Positions 1-6,300 of a stretch of 12,344 nucleotides of DNA are shown here, in pieces (the stretch's first letter is position 1; each line of letters opens with the position of its first letter). Origin of the DNA: JABCPE02 sp963530295 (lineage in GTDB: Bacteria; Bacteroidota; Bacteroidia; Flavobacteriales; Weeksellaceae). Location: positions 1 through 12,344 of the forward strand of contig CAUSCF010000033.1 in the NCBI GenBank assembly GCA_963530295.1, written 5' to 3'. A program made the position numbers and the translations under genes. Below the pieces are notes generated by a model that did no database searches, was not told where the DNA came from, and saw only the letters and a list, made by a program, of their open reading frames with translations.

Positions 1-2
1 AC

Positions 3-407
3 ATCAAACTTTTTTTGAGATTGGCAGTAAGTACCGCTATGCTTTCAGCAGTAGCTGATCGTTTTGGTTTATGGGCGGCTAAAATCTCTGTGTGGGGTAA
101 TATGGATAACTTCTTACGACACACCCAATCGCTATTACCTTATTTCCCGACTTCCTTGGCCAATGCAGGAGGCTGGATAGCGACTATATTAGAAATTGTA
201 TTTTCAGTATGTCTATTATTAGGCTTTAAAACCGAGTTGGTAGCCAAGTTATCTGGGGCGCTTATCGCTTGTTTTGGCTTGGCAATGTTCACCTCTATCG
301 GACTAAAAGCTACCTTTGACTATTCGGTATGGAATGCCGTTGGGGCTTGCCTCGCTATTAGCTGTTTGAAAGAAAAACATTGGGAGATAGACAGCGTTAT
401 AGAGTAA
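3..407 (+). CDS. DoxX family membrane protein (5' end cut by window edge)
   Basis: The reading frame is open to the left edge (IKLFLR before the first TTG at 15), so the true start lies outside the window and 134 residues are visible. The sequence LFLRLAVSTAMLSAVADRFGLW is seen at the start; the LSAVADRFGLW motif and the three hydrophobic stretches that follow (around WIATILEIVFSVCLLLG, LSGALIACFGLAMF and WNAVGACLAISCL) fit the DoxX/DoxD family of small four-helix inner-membrane proteins. Members are linked loosely to redox or thiosulfate-related functions, but most Bacteroidota copies are uncharacterised. The TTG at 15 is probably an internal leucine codon. The gene ends at 407, 58 bases before the next gene. 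No terminator is obvious behind it. Family assignment is by recognised motif; the specific role is unknown. Confidence 0.8.
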   Translation: MKLFLRLAVSTAMLSAVADRFGLWAAKISVWGNMDNFLRHTQSLLPYFPTSLANAGGWIATILEIVFSVCLLLGFKTELVAKLSGALIACFGLAMFTSIGLKATFDYSVWNAVGACLAISCLKEKHWEIDSVIE

Positions 408-465
408 GTAATACGAGGGAATTTCTTGTAGTTTCTCTCTATTAGCCCATACATAGATTTACAAA

Positions 466-1143
466 ATGAAAATCATCTCTAAATTCAAAGATTACTATGA
501 CTATAAAGTAGCTGAGTACGGCATAGACGAAAACCTCGTCTATGACCGCCGCTTGCCTGCGGGGGTAGGTATTGGCAGTCCGCAAAGGAGCTGGATTACC
601 TTGGAGAATGCTGCAGATGATGAGGCTTTGCACTCGGCACTCTATGTGGGCACTGCGTTTGTGCATCTCTTTGCTACTCCCTCTAAAATATACACTCATT
701 GGGATTTTGCCGACCCCGATGATTGGCGTTACAATCTATTTGATTTGTGGTATGGCGAACGCTATGCACTGATGAATGACGGGAAAGAGATAAGGATAAC
801 CTCCTACTTATCGGCTACTTGTGATACCCTGCTGGAACAGATGGAAGCCCCGCGCGAGCAGAATATCTTTCAGCTGGAAGACCAACCGCCATGGCTGGTG
901 TTGAAAAGTCCGTTGTTGCTCATTTACAACAAAGACCACAGAGGTAATAATAGGGCTACGCACTATGTGAATTTGCAGGAACTCGGCATCTATATCGACC
1001 CCGATTTTGTATGGCAACACATCGTGCAGTACCTTTCCGACCTCAAAACCCAAGCCGAACAATCGCCAGAACTGTCCAATGAGCTAAAAATAGACAGCAA
1101 AGGCTTTGACAAAAAACGCTCTTTCCGCCCTAAGATGAAGTAA
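466..1143 (+). CDS. Conserved hypothetical protein (225 aa)
   Basis: I recognise no functional domain. The protein is soluble-looking, with no signal peptide or membrane segment. It starts MKIISKFKDYYDY, contains an aromatic-rich central stretch (DPDDWRYNLFDLWYGERY, about residues 85-102), and ends with a basic tail (KGFDKKRSFRPKMK). Proteins with this kind of MKIISKFKDYYDY opening and KGFD..SFR ending occur as uncharacterised proteins in many bacteria and some phages; that is recollection, not a search result. The ATG at 466 is the first in frame after the intergenic gap and sits in an A-rich context typical of Bacteroidota starts. The next gene begins 12 bases downstream, so the two are probably co-transcribed. 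Coding status is well supported by the length and by the codon choice, which matches the neighbours. Confidence 0.8.
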   Translation: MKIISKFKDYYDYKVAEYGIDENLVYDRRLPAGVGIGSPQRSWITLENAADDEALHSALYVGTAFVHLFATPSKIYTHWDFADPDDWRYNLFDLWYGERYALMNDGKEIRITSYLSATCDTLLEQMEAPREQNIFQLEDQPPWLVLKSPLLLIYNKDHRGNNRATHYVNLQELGIYIDPDFVWQHIVQYLSDLKTQAEQSPELSNELKIDSKGFDKKRSFRPKMK

Positions 1144-1155
1144 TTTGTTAATTGA

Positions 1156-1773
1156 ATGAACTATCTCAAAGAAATACAAATCCTAAAAACCGAGCTTTCT
1201 ATTTCCTTGCAGAAAGCCAAAGCCCTGCTGGAACAAACACAAGGTGAGATTTCCTCCGCTGTAGCACTCTATCACCAAGAAAATATAGCCACCATAATGG
1301 CAGAAACTGAGTGCGAACGCTGGGAAGCGGAAAGTGTATACGAGCGTTTCAATCACAATGTCGAAAAGGCAATAAAACACATTTTTAGCACCTCACTGAC
1401 TATAAGTGTGGATGGCAGAAAAGACACCACTGAAAGAGGTATGGGCTATATCATTAGCGCCTTAGATGCTGATTTGAATAGCGTTTCCAAGCGCTCTATC
1501 TTTATCCCAATGGAAGATTTTGATAAATATCTTTCAGAAGATTTTAAATCTGTATTTCCTTTATACCAACCGCAATGGGACAAAGTAGAAAACCATTTCA
1601 ATTGTACCACCAGCAATATTTTTGACCTTACCGCTTGCCGAAAAATCATTGCACAACTTCGCCAACGCATTTTTACGGATGAAAAAGTAAAAACCTTTGT
1701 AGAGAAAGTCATCGCTAGTTTAGAGGAAAAACTCCCTACCTGCGCCTATATAGAGGTCTATGGCAATATTTGA
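1156..1773 (+). CDS. Hypothetical protein with two UBA/TS-N-like N-terminal segments (205 aa)
   Basis: The family is not recognised. Residues about 14-40 (ISLQKAKALLEQTQGEISSAV) resemble the UBA-like helical module at the N-terminus of elongation factor Ts, in which a KKALxxxxGDxxKAI pattern recurs. Residues about 52-77 (ECERWEAESVYERFNHNVEKAI) repeat the same pattern of an amphipathic helix, a turn with Asn, and then a (V/I)xxA(V/I) helix. The remainder is mixed charged sequence without signal peptide or membrane span. The gene begins 12 bases after the preceding stop, indicating a two-gene unit, and is followed by a 177-base gap containing the promoter of the channel gene. UBA-like modules bind proteins or serve as dimerisation elements, so a binding role is possible but inferred. 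It does not carry the EF-Ts core, so it is not EF-Ts. Confidence 0.75.
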   Translation: MNYLKEIQILKTELSISLQKAKALLEQTQGEISSAVALYHQENIATIMAETECERWEAESVYERFNHNVEKAIKHIFSTSLTISVDGRKDTTERGMGYIISALDADLNSVSKRSIFIPMEDFDKYLSEDFKSVFPLYQPQWDKVENHFNCTTSNIFDLTACRKIIAQLRQRIFTDEKVKTFVEKVIASLEEKLPTCAYIEVYGNI

Positions 1774-1918
1774 ATAATCAGCAAATAAAACTTTAACCTT
1801 AATAATTGATTTGATTTAAAATTTTAATGCTAATCTCTCTGCACTTTTAGGCAAAAAAGGCTGAAAAAATTGAGAATAATTTAACTTTTTGTTGCTTTTC
1901 GGTAACAAAAAAATGGAG

Positions 1919-1926
1919 TAATTTTG
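1919..1926 (+). promoter_or_regulatory. Bacteroidota -7 promoter element (TAATTTTG)
   Basis: TAATTTTG matches the Bacteroidota primary sigma consensus TAnnTTTG and lies 24 bases upstream of the channel ATG. A TTG at 1892-1894, 24 bases upstream, is a candidate -33 element but its spacing is slightly long. The surrounding 177-base gap is AT-rich, as expected for a promoter region, and contains no other feature I can support. Confidence 0.55.
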
Positions 1927-1950
1927 TTTCTTTAAAAAATATAACTCATT

Positions 1951-2772
1951 ATGAAAGAATTTTCAGTAATAGATTTTGAAGGCCTTTTCAAAGGCTGGCT
2001 TACGGATATGATTAATTTTGCTCCAGCTATCGTTGGGGCTGTTATATTGCATATTGTAGGGCGCTATGTTATTCAGTTTATCTTAAAAATCCTCAAAAAC
2101 CTAATGTCACGCCGCCAAGTAGATGCTGTCCTGCAGTCTTTCCTGCTGCAAGTAGTGAGATGGGTGCTTTATGTTGCTCTATTCCTTACTACGATACAGA
2201 TTATAGGTCTGCCAGCTACTCAGTTTATCGCTATCATTACCAGTGCATTTGTTGCGGTAGGTTTGGCGTTGCAGGGGTCACTTTCAAACTTTGCGAGTGG
2301 GATAATGATATTGATTTTTAAGCCTTTCCGTTTGGGAGACATGATTGAGGGCAGTGGGCAAAAAGGCACCGTGAAAAACATTGGGCTCTTTGCTACTACA
2401 CTGAATAAGGTGGATAACGAGGAAGCCATCATTCCTAATACTCAGCTTTTTAGCAATAGTATTATCAATTATAGCAGAGAAGAAAAACGACGCGTTTTTG
2501 TGAAGGTGGGCGTAGGCTATGGGTCTAATATACAGCAAGTTCGCCAAATCCTATTGCAAATCGCCAAAGAAGAGCCTAAAGCCCTTTCTACTCCAGAGCC
2601 TATGGTGTATGTAGAAGAACTTGCGGACAGCTCGGTAAATCTGTCTCTGCGCTATTGGTGTATGAATGCGGACCACTTTGGCTGTTACTCTCGCACCCTT
2701 GAAGCTATTAAAATGCGATTTGACCAAGAAGGCATTGAAATTCCTTTCCCTCAGGTGCAAATTCATCAATAA
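1951..2772 (+). CDS. MscS family small-conductance mechanosensitive ion channel
   Basis: The protein is 273 residues, close to the 286 of E. coli MscS. Three hydrophobic segments are visible: about 22-46, 66-86 and 92-126. The third carries the MscS pore signature (GLALQGSLSNFASGIMILIF, about 104-123), in which Gly/Ala-rich packing lines the pore. It runs into KPFRLGD, followed by a beta domain with the family's conserved GTVKNIGLFATTL and NEEAIIPNTQL stretches (about 139-165). The C-terminal cytoplasmic cage ends in GIEIPFPQVQIH, a typical MscS ending. The protein forms a heptameric inner-membrane valve that opens under membrane tension to release solutes on hypo-osmotic shock. It has its own upstream promoter element. 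The ATG at 1951 gives a full-length protein with the expected short periplasmic N-terminus. Confidence 0.95.
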   Translation: MKEFSVIDFEGLFKGWLTDMINFAPAIVGAVILHIVGRYVIQFILKILKNLMSRRQVDAVLQSFLLQVVRWVLYVALFLTTIQIIGLPATQFIAIITSAFVAVGLALQGSLSNFASGIMILIFKPFRLGDMIEGSGQKGTVKNIGLFATTLNKVDNEEAIIPNTQLFSNSIINYSREEKRRVFVKVGVGYGSNIQQVRQILLQIAKEEPKALSTPEPMVYVEELADSSVNLSLRYWCMNADHFGCYSRTLEAIKMRFDQEGIEIPFPQVQIHQ

Positions 2773-2825
2773 AAAACTATTATTCAATTAGAGGATAAAT
2801 TCCTCTCATAAATCTAATATCTAAA

Positions 2826-4196
2826 ATGAAAGAACAACTCCAGCGCATTCAGCAAAAGCTTGCCCAAGCCAAAGCTGCTGATAAAGACTTAGAAGTATTT
2901 GGTGCCAGCTCACACAAGTACCACCTTAACCCACCTGTAAGTGAGGCGGAAGTCCTTGCTTTTGAAGAGAAATACGGCATATCCCTGCCTGAGGATTATC
3001 GTGCTTTCGTGCAGACTATAGGTGATGCTAATGCCCAAAAACTAGAGACTATGGCAGGGCCTTATTACGGATTATCTGCCTTCGGAACCCAAGTGGATGA
3101 CCTTCTTTATGAAGGCTCAGAAATCTATCTCAAAGCACCTTGCGCCCTCTCACCTGATATGACCCAAGAAGAATGGGAATCACTCTCTGATCCACTGTTA
3201 ACCGATGAGGAAGAAGAGGATGAGGAAGAAGGTTATGTAATAGAAGTAGAAGATAAGTATTTTGCCGAACGAGCAAAAGTCTTTGGAGGGCTTCTGCCTC
3301 TGGGAAGTCAGGGTTGTACCTATTATCATGCTTTGGTGCTTAATGGCAAATATGCTGGGCGTGTAGTAAATGTAGATTTAGACCTCGCGCAACCCAAATT
3401 TGCTTTCGAAACCAACTTCTTAGATTGGTACGAACGCTACCTCGATGAGGTCATTTCGGGGCAACTTATAGACGACCGCCCTACGTGGTTTGGCTACCAT
3501 CGGGGCGAACCCGCTGAGGTGCTCCTCAATGAATATGAGCACACTGCCGACCACAAAATTCAAACCGACTGCCTCGAGGGGGTATATCATAAAAAACCAC
3601 CTTTAGAACCTGCACTATTAGACAAGATAGAAAAGCTCATTGCCTTAGATAATGAAGATAGAACCTTCTTAATTGAAATTCTTACTCAATCGTCTTATGA
3701 GCGAGCCAAACCTTACTTGCAAGATTTGGTAACCGAGAAGCCCAAGAAAGTATTTCAGTATATATGGTGGTATGCTCAAGACCACTGTGCCGACTGGGTG
3801 CCTGCTGTAAAGGAACACTTGCCTACCATTACCGATGAGGAAATGTTTAATTTTGCTACTTACCTTCTTACTGAAGCTACGGACAATTTTGAGGAAGATA
3901 TCCTGCCCTTTACCAATAATGTCAATCCCAGAATACGCCTCACAGCCTACTATACACTCGGCAAAAGCCAGAAAAAAGAACAATATCTTGATACCTTTAT
4001 CAAAGGACTGCAAGAGACTGATAATGATGTCCTTCGCACCGTTATACAAGCTATTTCAGGAGTAAAAGATGGACGCCTATTGCCTTATTACAAACAAATA
4101 GCCAAGCGTTTTTCTAAAGATGAGGATCATATCCTTTCTAATCTCAAAAGAGCATTAGAGCCTTTTGGTCTCACCGTAGAGGAAGCAAGGAAGTGA
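2826..4196 (+). CDS. SMI1/KNR4 (SUKH) family protein with C-terminal helical-repeat region
   Basis: Residues about 36-206 form a SUKH domain. The hallmark SEAEVLAFEEKYGISLPEDY and the following FVQTIGDANA (about 39-70) match the first helices. GCTYYHALVLNGKYAGRVVNVD-type residues at 163-184 match the beta core, and FLDWYERYLDEV (198-209) the last helix. A run of acidic residues (127-135) interrupts the domain. Residues about 260-445 are helix-rich with HEAT-like pairs (INPR-like VNPRIRLTAYYTLGKSQ at 366-382; TDNDVLRTVIQAISGVKDGR at 398-417). SUKH proteins in bacteria are often immunity proteins for polymorphic or contact-dependent nuclease toxins; no toxin gene is visible here, so that role is inferred. 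The gene lies 53 bases after the channel gene and 17 bases before the alkyltransferase reading frame. No secretion signal is seen. Confidence 0.85.
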   Translation: MKEQLQRIQQKLAQAKAADKDLEVFGASSHKYHLNPPVSEAEVLAFEEKYGISLPEDYRAFVQTIGDANAQKLETMAGPYYGLSAFGTQVDDLLYEGSEIYLKAPCALSPDMTQEEWESLSDPLLTDEEEEDEEEGYVIEVEDKYFAERAKVFGGLLPLGSQGCTYYHALVLNGKYAGRVVNVDLDLAQPKFAFETNFLDWYERYLDEVISGQLIDDRPTWFGYHRGEPAEVLLNEYEHTADHKIQTDCLEGVYHKKPPLEPALLDKIEKLIALDNEDRTFLIEILTQSSYERAKPYLQDLVTEKPKKVFQYIWWYAQDHCADWVPAVKEHLPTITDEEMFNFATYLLTEATDNFEEDILPFTNNVNPRIRLTAYYTLGKSQKKEQYLDTFIKGLQETDNDVLRTVIQAISGVKDGRLLPYYKQIAKRFSKDEDHILSNLKRALEPFGLTVEEARK

Positions 4197-4213
4197 AAAA
4201 AGAAAAGTAAAGT

Positions 4214-4294
4214 ATGAAAAATAGAGAGAAACCAATCCTTCTCAAGCATATAGAAACGCTCATAGGTACTATGGTAGCCTGTGATACAAGATAA
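4214..4294 (+). pseudogene. Detached N-terminal codons of the alkyltransferase gene, frameshifted
   Basis: An ATG at 4214 opens 26 codons that end KHIETLIGTMVACDTR and stop at TAA 4292-4294. The IET.IGTMVAC.T segment is the usual first strand of the N-terminal domain of Ogt/MGMT proteins. The continuation of that domain (DKGIRMLEF) lies in the frame that starts at 4281. Dropping one A from the ACAAGAT stretch at 4286-4292 would join them as ...ACDT-DKGIRMLEF..., which is how homologues read. This is either a real frameshift mutation or a sequencing/assembly error. A start at 4214 also places the gene 17 bases behind the preceding stop. Confidence 0.75.
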
Positions 4295-4745
4295 GGGTAT
4301 CCGTATGCTGGAGTTTTTAGATAGGAAACTACTGGAAACCGAACTGAAAGATATTGCTCAGCGAGAGAAAACCACTGTTGTACAGGGTGAAAGTCCCTAC
4401 TTTTCCCTTTTGGAACAAGAACTTAGCGAATATTTTGCAGGTACTCGCCAAACTTTTACCATACCTTTCCACCCTATGGGAACAGATTTTCAACAGCGTG
4501 TTTGGCAAGTGTTACGAACCATTCCCTATGGGCAAACGTGGAGTTACAAAGAGCAAGCCCTTGCCTTGGGATCGCCCCAAAGTGTACGAGCGGTAGCTAA
4601 TGTTAATGGTATGAACCGCATCTCTATTCTCATTCCTTGTCATCGAGTCATTGGCTCCAATGGTACCCTTACAGGCTATGGTGGAGGCTTGTGGCGGAAG
4701 AAGTTTTTATTGGAATTAGAGGGAGTGGAAAAAATAAAAAGTTAA
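4281..4745 (+). CDS. ogt: Methylated-DNA--protein-cysteine S-methyltransferase (frameshifted 5' end)
   Basis: This enzyme transfers alkyl groups from O6-alkylguanine (and O4-alkylthymine) in DNA to its own cysteine in a suicide repair reaction. The C-terminal domain is complete: GTDFQQRVWQVLRTIPYGQTWSY (about 67-89), the helix-turn-helix with RAVANVNGMN and the Asn hinge (103-112), the active site IPCHRVIG with Cys120, and GYGGGLWRKKFLLELE (132-147). The open frame begins at a GTG (4281), but this is unlikely to be the real start: the first residues of the N-terminal domain are found one frame away from ATG 4214. A product made from GTG 4281 or ATG 4305 would lack the first beta strand and might fold poorly, though the catalytic part is intact. 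Ada's methylphosphotriester domain is absent, so this is an Ogt/MGMT-type rather than an Ada protein. Confidence 0.9.
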   Translation: MIQDKGIRMLEFLDRKLLETELKDIAQREKTTVVQGESPYFSLLEQELSEYFAGTRQTFTIPFHPMGTDFQQRVWQVLRTIPYGQTWSYKEQALALGSPQSVRAVANVNGMNRISILIPCHRVIGSNGTLTGYGGGLWRKKFLLELEGVEKIKS

Positions 4746-4772
4746 AAAGATAGCTATAATAAAAAAATATCG

Positions 4773-4780
4773 TACCTTTG
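4773..4780 (+). promoter_or_regulatory. Bacteroidota -7 promoter element (TACCTTTG) of the TAC operon
   Basis: TACCTTTG fits TAnnTTTG exactly and sits 25 bases before the ATG of the ART-like gene. Its upstream flank is very AT-rich, but I see no convincing TTTG -33 element. It suggests that the three-gene operon is transcribed on its own rather than from the alkyltransferase gene. Confidence 0.55.
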
Positions 4781-4805
4781 TCCTAATAAAAATGCTTTAT
4801 CATAT

Positions 4806-5381
4806 ATGGCAATAATTTCTTTCAGAGGCCATCATGGTACAGATACTGAAAGTTGCAAGAATATACTTAATTCTAACTATAAAATATCCCAAGGGGATGA
4901 TCATTGGTTGGGAGATGGTGTTTATTTTTTTGTAGAAGGTATTTCCACTGAGCCTATGGAATTGGCAGAAAAATGGGCTATAGCACAATCTTGGGATAAG
5001 GATAAAAAGAGTTATACCTATAGTGATTATTCTGTTTTGGAATCTATAATTGAAGTAGAAAAAGATAGGTTTTTAGATTTGACAGAGCCTATAGGCGCTA
5101 GTTTTTTATTTTTCTTAGCAGATCAGTTTAAAGAAAAGATAAAGAACCGAAAAAGAAATAGAAAAAAGAGTTTAACTTATGATGACGGTGCTTTAATAAA
5201 TTTGGCACGGAAATTGGAATTATTCCCTTTTGAAGTTGTTAAAGGCAGTTTCTATATCAAATTTAAGAACGAGAGGATAAATGACATCAATTTAAGAACA
5301 AATAATAGTACTATTTGTGTTGTTTTTGATCATCAAAAAAATATCATAGATACAAAAGAAATAAAACAAGGTAAAATATAA
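4806..5381 (+). CDS. ADP-ribosyltransferase-like toxin of a toxin-antitoxin-chaperone (CmdT-like) system
   Basis: The 191-residue protein opens with FRGHHGTDTESCKNIL (6-21) and WLGDGVYFF (34-42). A His-Gly-Thr motif followed by G-x-G-[VI]-Y-F is the first half of the H-Y-x catalytic signature of diphtheria-toxin/PARP-like ADP-ribosyltransferases, here His10 and Tyr40. These residues would bind NAD+. The usual third acidic or Gln residue is not clear; the stretch NNSTICVVF (166-174) is where I would expect it. A lysine/arginine-rich patch (109-121, KEKIKNRKRNRKK) could contact nucleic acid. It is the first gene of an AT-rich operon, 12 bases before a small acidic protein and followed by a SecB-like chaperone gene. 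That is the arrangement of CmdTAC, whose ART toxin modifies mRNA and blocks phage production. The toxin role comes from motif plus context; the substrate is unknown. Confidence 0.75.
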   Translation: MAIISFRGHHGTDTESCKNILNSNYKISQGDDHWLGDGVYFFVEGISTEPMELAEKWAIAQSWDKDKKSYTYSDYSVLESIIEVEKDRFLDLTEPIGASFLFFLADQFKEKIKNRKRNRKKSLTYDDGALINLARKLELFPFEVVKGSFYIKFKNERINDINLRTNNSTICVVFDHQKNIIDTKEIKQGKI

Positions 5382-5393
5382 ATACAGAACATT

Positions 5394-5633
5394 ATGGAAC
5401 TAACAGAATTAAAAAATAAGATCCGAGAATATTTTAAAGAAGTAGATCCCGATGAACTTTATGAATTAGCACTCTCTTGTGGTTTTAAAGAAATTGAGGA
5501 AGAAGTAGATGAAAATGAATATATCTTTACAGAAGTGGAAAGGAAAAGCTATGTGTTTAAAAATACTACAGAAGAAATTTCTTTTGAGTATGAGAAAGGA
5601 AATATAGATAAAGAATATTTAAAAGTAGCATAA
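5394..5633 (+). CDS. Small acidic protein, putative TAC antitoxin (CmdA-like position)
   Basis: The protein has 79 residues and is rich in Glu and Asp. It begins with a likely helical half (LTELKNKIREYFKEVDPDEL) and ends with a predicted beta-rich or flexible half containing several aromatic residues (YVFKNTTEEISFEYEKG). No DNA-binding helix-turn-helix is apparent. I do not recognise the family. Its role is inferred from position: it lies between an ART-like toxin (12-base gap) and a SecB-like chaperone (2-base gap). In known TAC systems the chaperone binds a C-terminal chaperone-addiction region of the antitoxin and protects it from proteolysis. The hydrophobic/aromatic C-terminal part here would be the candidate for that region. 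The ATG at 5394 is the only reasonable start. Confidence 0.7.
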   Translation: MELTELKNKIREYFKEVDPDELYELALSCGFKEIEEEVDENEYIFTEVERKSYVFKNTTEEISFEYEKGNIDKEYLKVA

Positions 5634-5635
5634 CT

Positions 5636-6025
5636 ATGAATATTCAACTAAAAGAGTGGAAAATAATTAAAATTAATTATACTCTCTTTAAGAAAAATCA
5701 AAAGAGAGAGGGAAATTATTTTGACTTAGACTTTAAGAGAGAGTTCTATAAAAATCATAGAAGTTTTGCCATAAGGTTTTATACACATATAGAGGATGAG
5801 AACTTTGATTTAGAATTAGAATCTATATTTCATTTTACAACAGATGAGGATATTACTGAAAAATTCAAGGAATCTCATTTTACAAAAATAAATGCTCCTG
5901 CAATTGCTTATCCTTATTTAAGAGCCTATATTTCTAATTTGACTCTACAATCTAATGGTGATCCAGTTATACTTCCTACTATCAATTTTGTTGCTTTTCA
6001 TAGAAGAATTGAACCTGAAAAATAG
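5636..6025 (+). CDS. SecB-like chaperone of a TAC system (CmdC-like)
   Basis: The C-terminal third (about 87-121, with APAIAYPYLRAYISNLTLQS and then ILPTINFVAFH) matches the SecB signature in which a FPYARxxIxxLxxxGxxPxLxLPPVNFxAL pattern forms the long helix and the final strand. The preceding strands (FAIRFYTHIEDENFDLELES, 44-63) fit the SecB beta sheet with alternating hydrophobics. SecB proteins are tetrameric cytoplasmic chaperones that hold unfolded polypeptides. Solitary SecB-like genes next to toxin-antitoxin pairs control the antitoxin's stability. Length (129) is slightly shorter than E. coli SecB (155). The start is 2 bases behind the antitoxin stop, implying translational coupling. 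The gene is followed by an intrinsic terminator that closes the operon. Base composition is as AT-rich as in the two upstream genes. Confidence 0.8.
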   Translation: MNIQLKEWKIIKINYTLFKKNQKREGNYFDLDFKREFYKNHRSFAIRFYTHIEDENFDLELESIFHFTTDEDITEKFKESHFTKINAPAIAYPYLRAYISNLTLQSNGDPVILPTINFVAFHRRIEPEK

Positions 6026-6070
6026 TATAATCATTCTATAAAATAGTTGATAAAAACTAATTAGAAATTT

Positions 6071-6104
6071 AAAGGCAGTCTACTTTGGCTGTCTTTTTCT
6101 TTTT
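6071..6104 (+). terminator. Rho-independent terminator of the TAC operon
   Basis: A 10-bp stem (6071-6080 with 6087-6096, two G-U pairs in RNA) encloses a 6-base loop (TACTTT) and is followed by TTCTTTTT. It lies 46 bases after the chaperone stop and separates the operon from downstream genes. Confidence 0.8.
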
Positions 6105-6120
6105 AGCCCTTGGTAAATAA

Positions 6121-6300
6121 CCCTATGAACCTCAAAAAGAAAATGGTGGATATAATAAGACTATAGATCTGTTGGATAGAGCCCTTGCTTATGATCAGTA
6201 TTTAGGCTACTTGTTGACGGGGGTGATCTTTCTCGTTCTATTGCCTATACTATTGTTGTTAGTGCTCGTTTTTGGGGTAGTGAATTTGTTTAAGAAATGA
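6121..6300 (+). other. Possible small membrane protein ORF or gene remnant without an ATG
   Basis: The frame is open from a TAA at 6118-6120 to the TGA at 6298-6300. It encodes about 59 residues, with a hydrophilic first half (NKTIDLLDRALAYDQYLGY) and a single strong hydrophobic span (VIFLVLLPILLLLVLVFGVV) ending VNLFKK. No ATG occurs in frame; TTG at 6172 is the best in-frame alternative start. An ATG at 6125 in another frame gives MNLKKKMVDIIRL and then a stop. The stop codon overlaps the next gene's ATG as ATGA, which argues for a real, translationally coupled gene end. Either this is a small gene with a TTG start, or the 3' end of a decayed membrane protein gene with a frameshift. The rest of the 6026-6296 gap contains only the terminator. 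Confidence 0.4.

Noticed and set aside
1156..1773. Assignment of the 205-residue protein as elongation factor Ts
   Set aside because: Only a UBA-like pattern is shared; the EF-Ts core domains are missing.
2790..2806. Inverted repeat AGAGGA-TAAAT-TCCTCT between the channel and SUKH genes as a terminator
   Set aside because: The stem is only 6 bp, AT-rich around it, and there is no T-run behind it.
4281..4283. GTG at 4281 as the true start of the alkyltransferase
   Set aside because: It would omit the first strand of the N-terminal domain, which is present one frame away from ATG 4214.
5636..6025. The SecB-like gene as the cell's general export chaperone SecB
   Set aside because: It sits as the last gene of a toxin-like operon, is AT-rich like its partners and is shorter than classical SecB; a dedicated TAC chaperone fits better.
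4746..6110. Insertion sequence or integron carrying the TAC operon
   Set aside because: No transposase, integrase, terminal inverted repeats or target-site duplication could be found at the edges.
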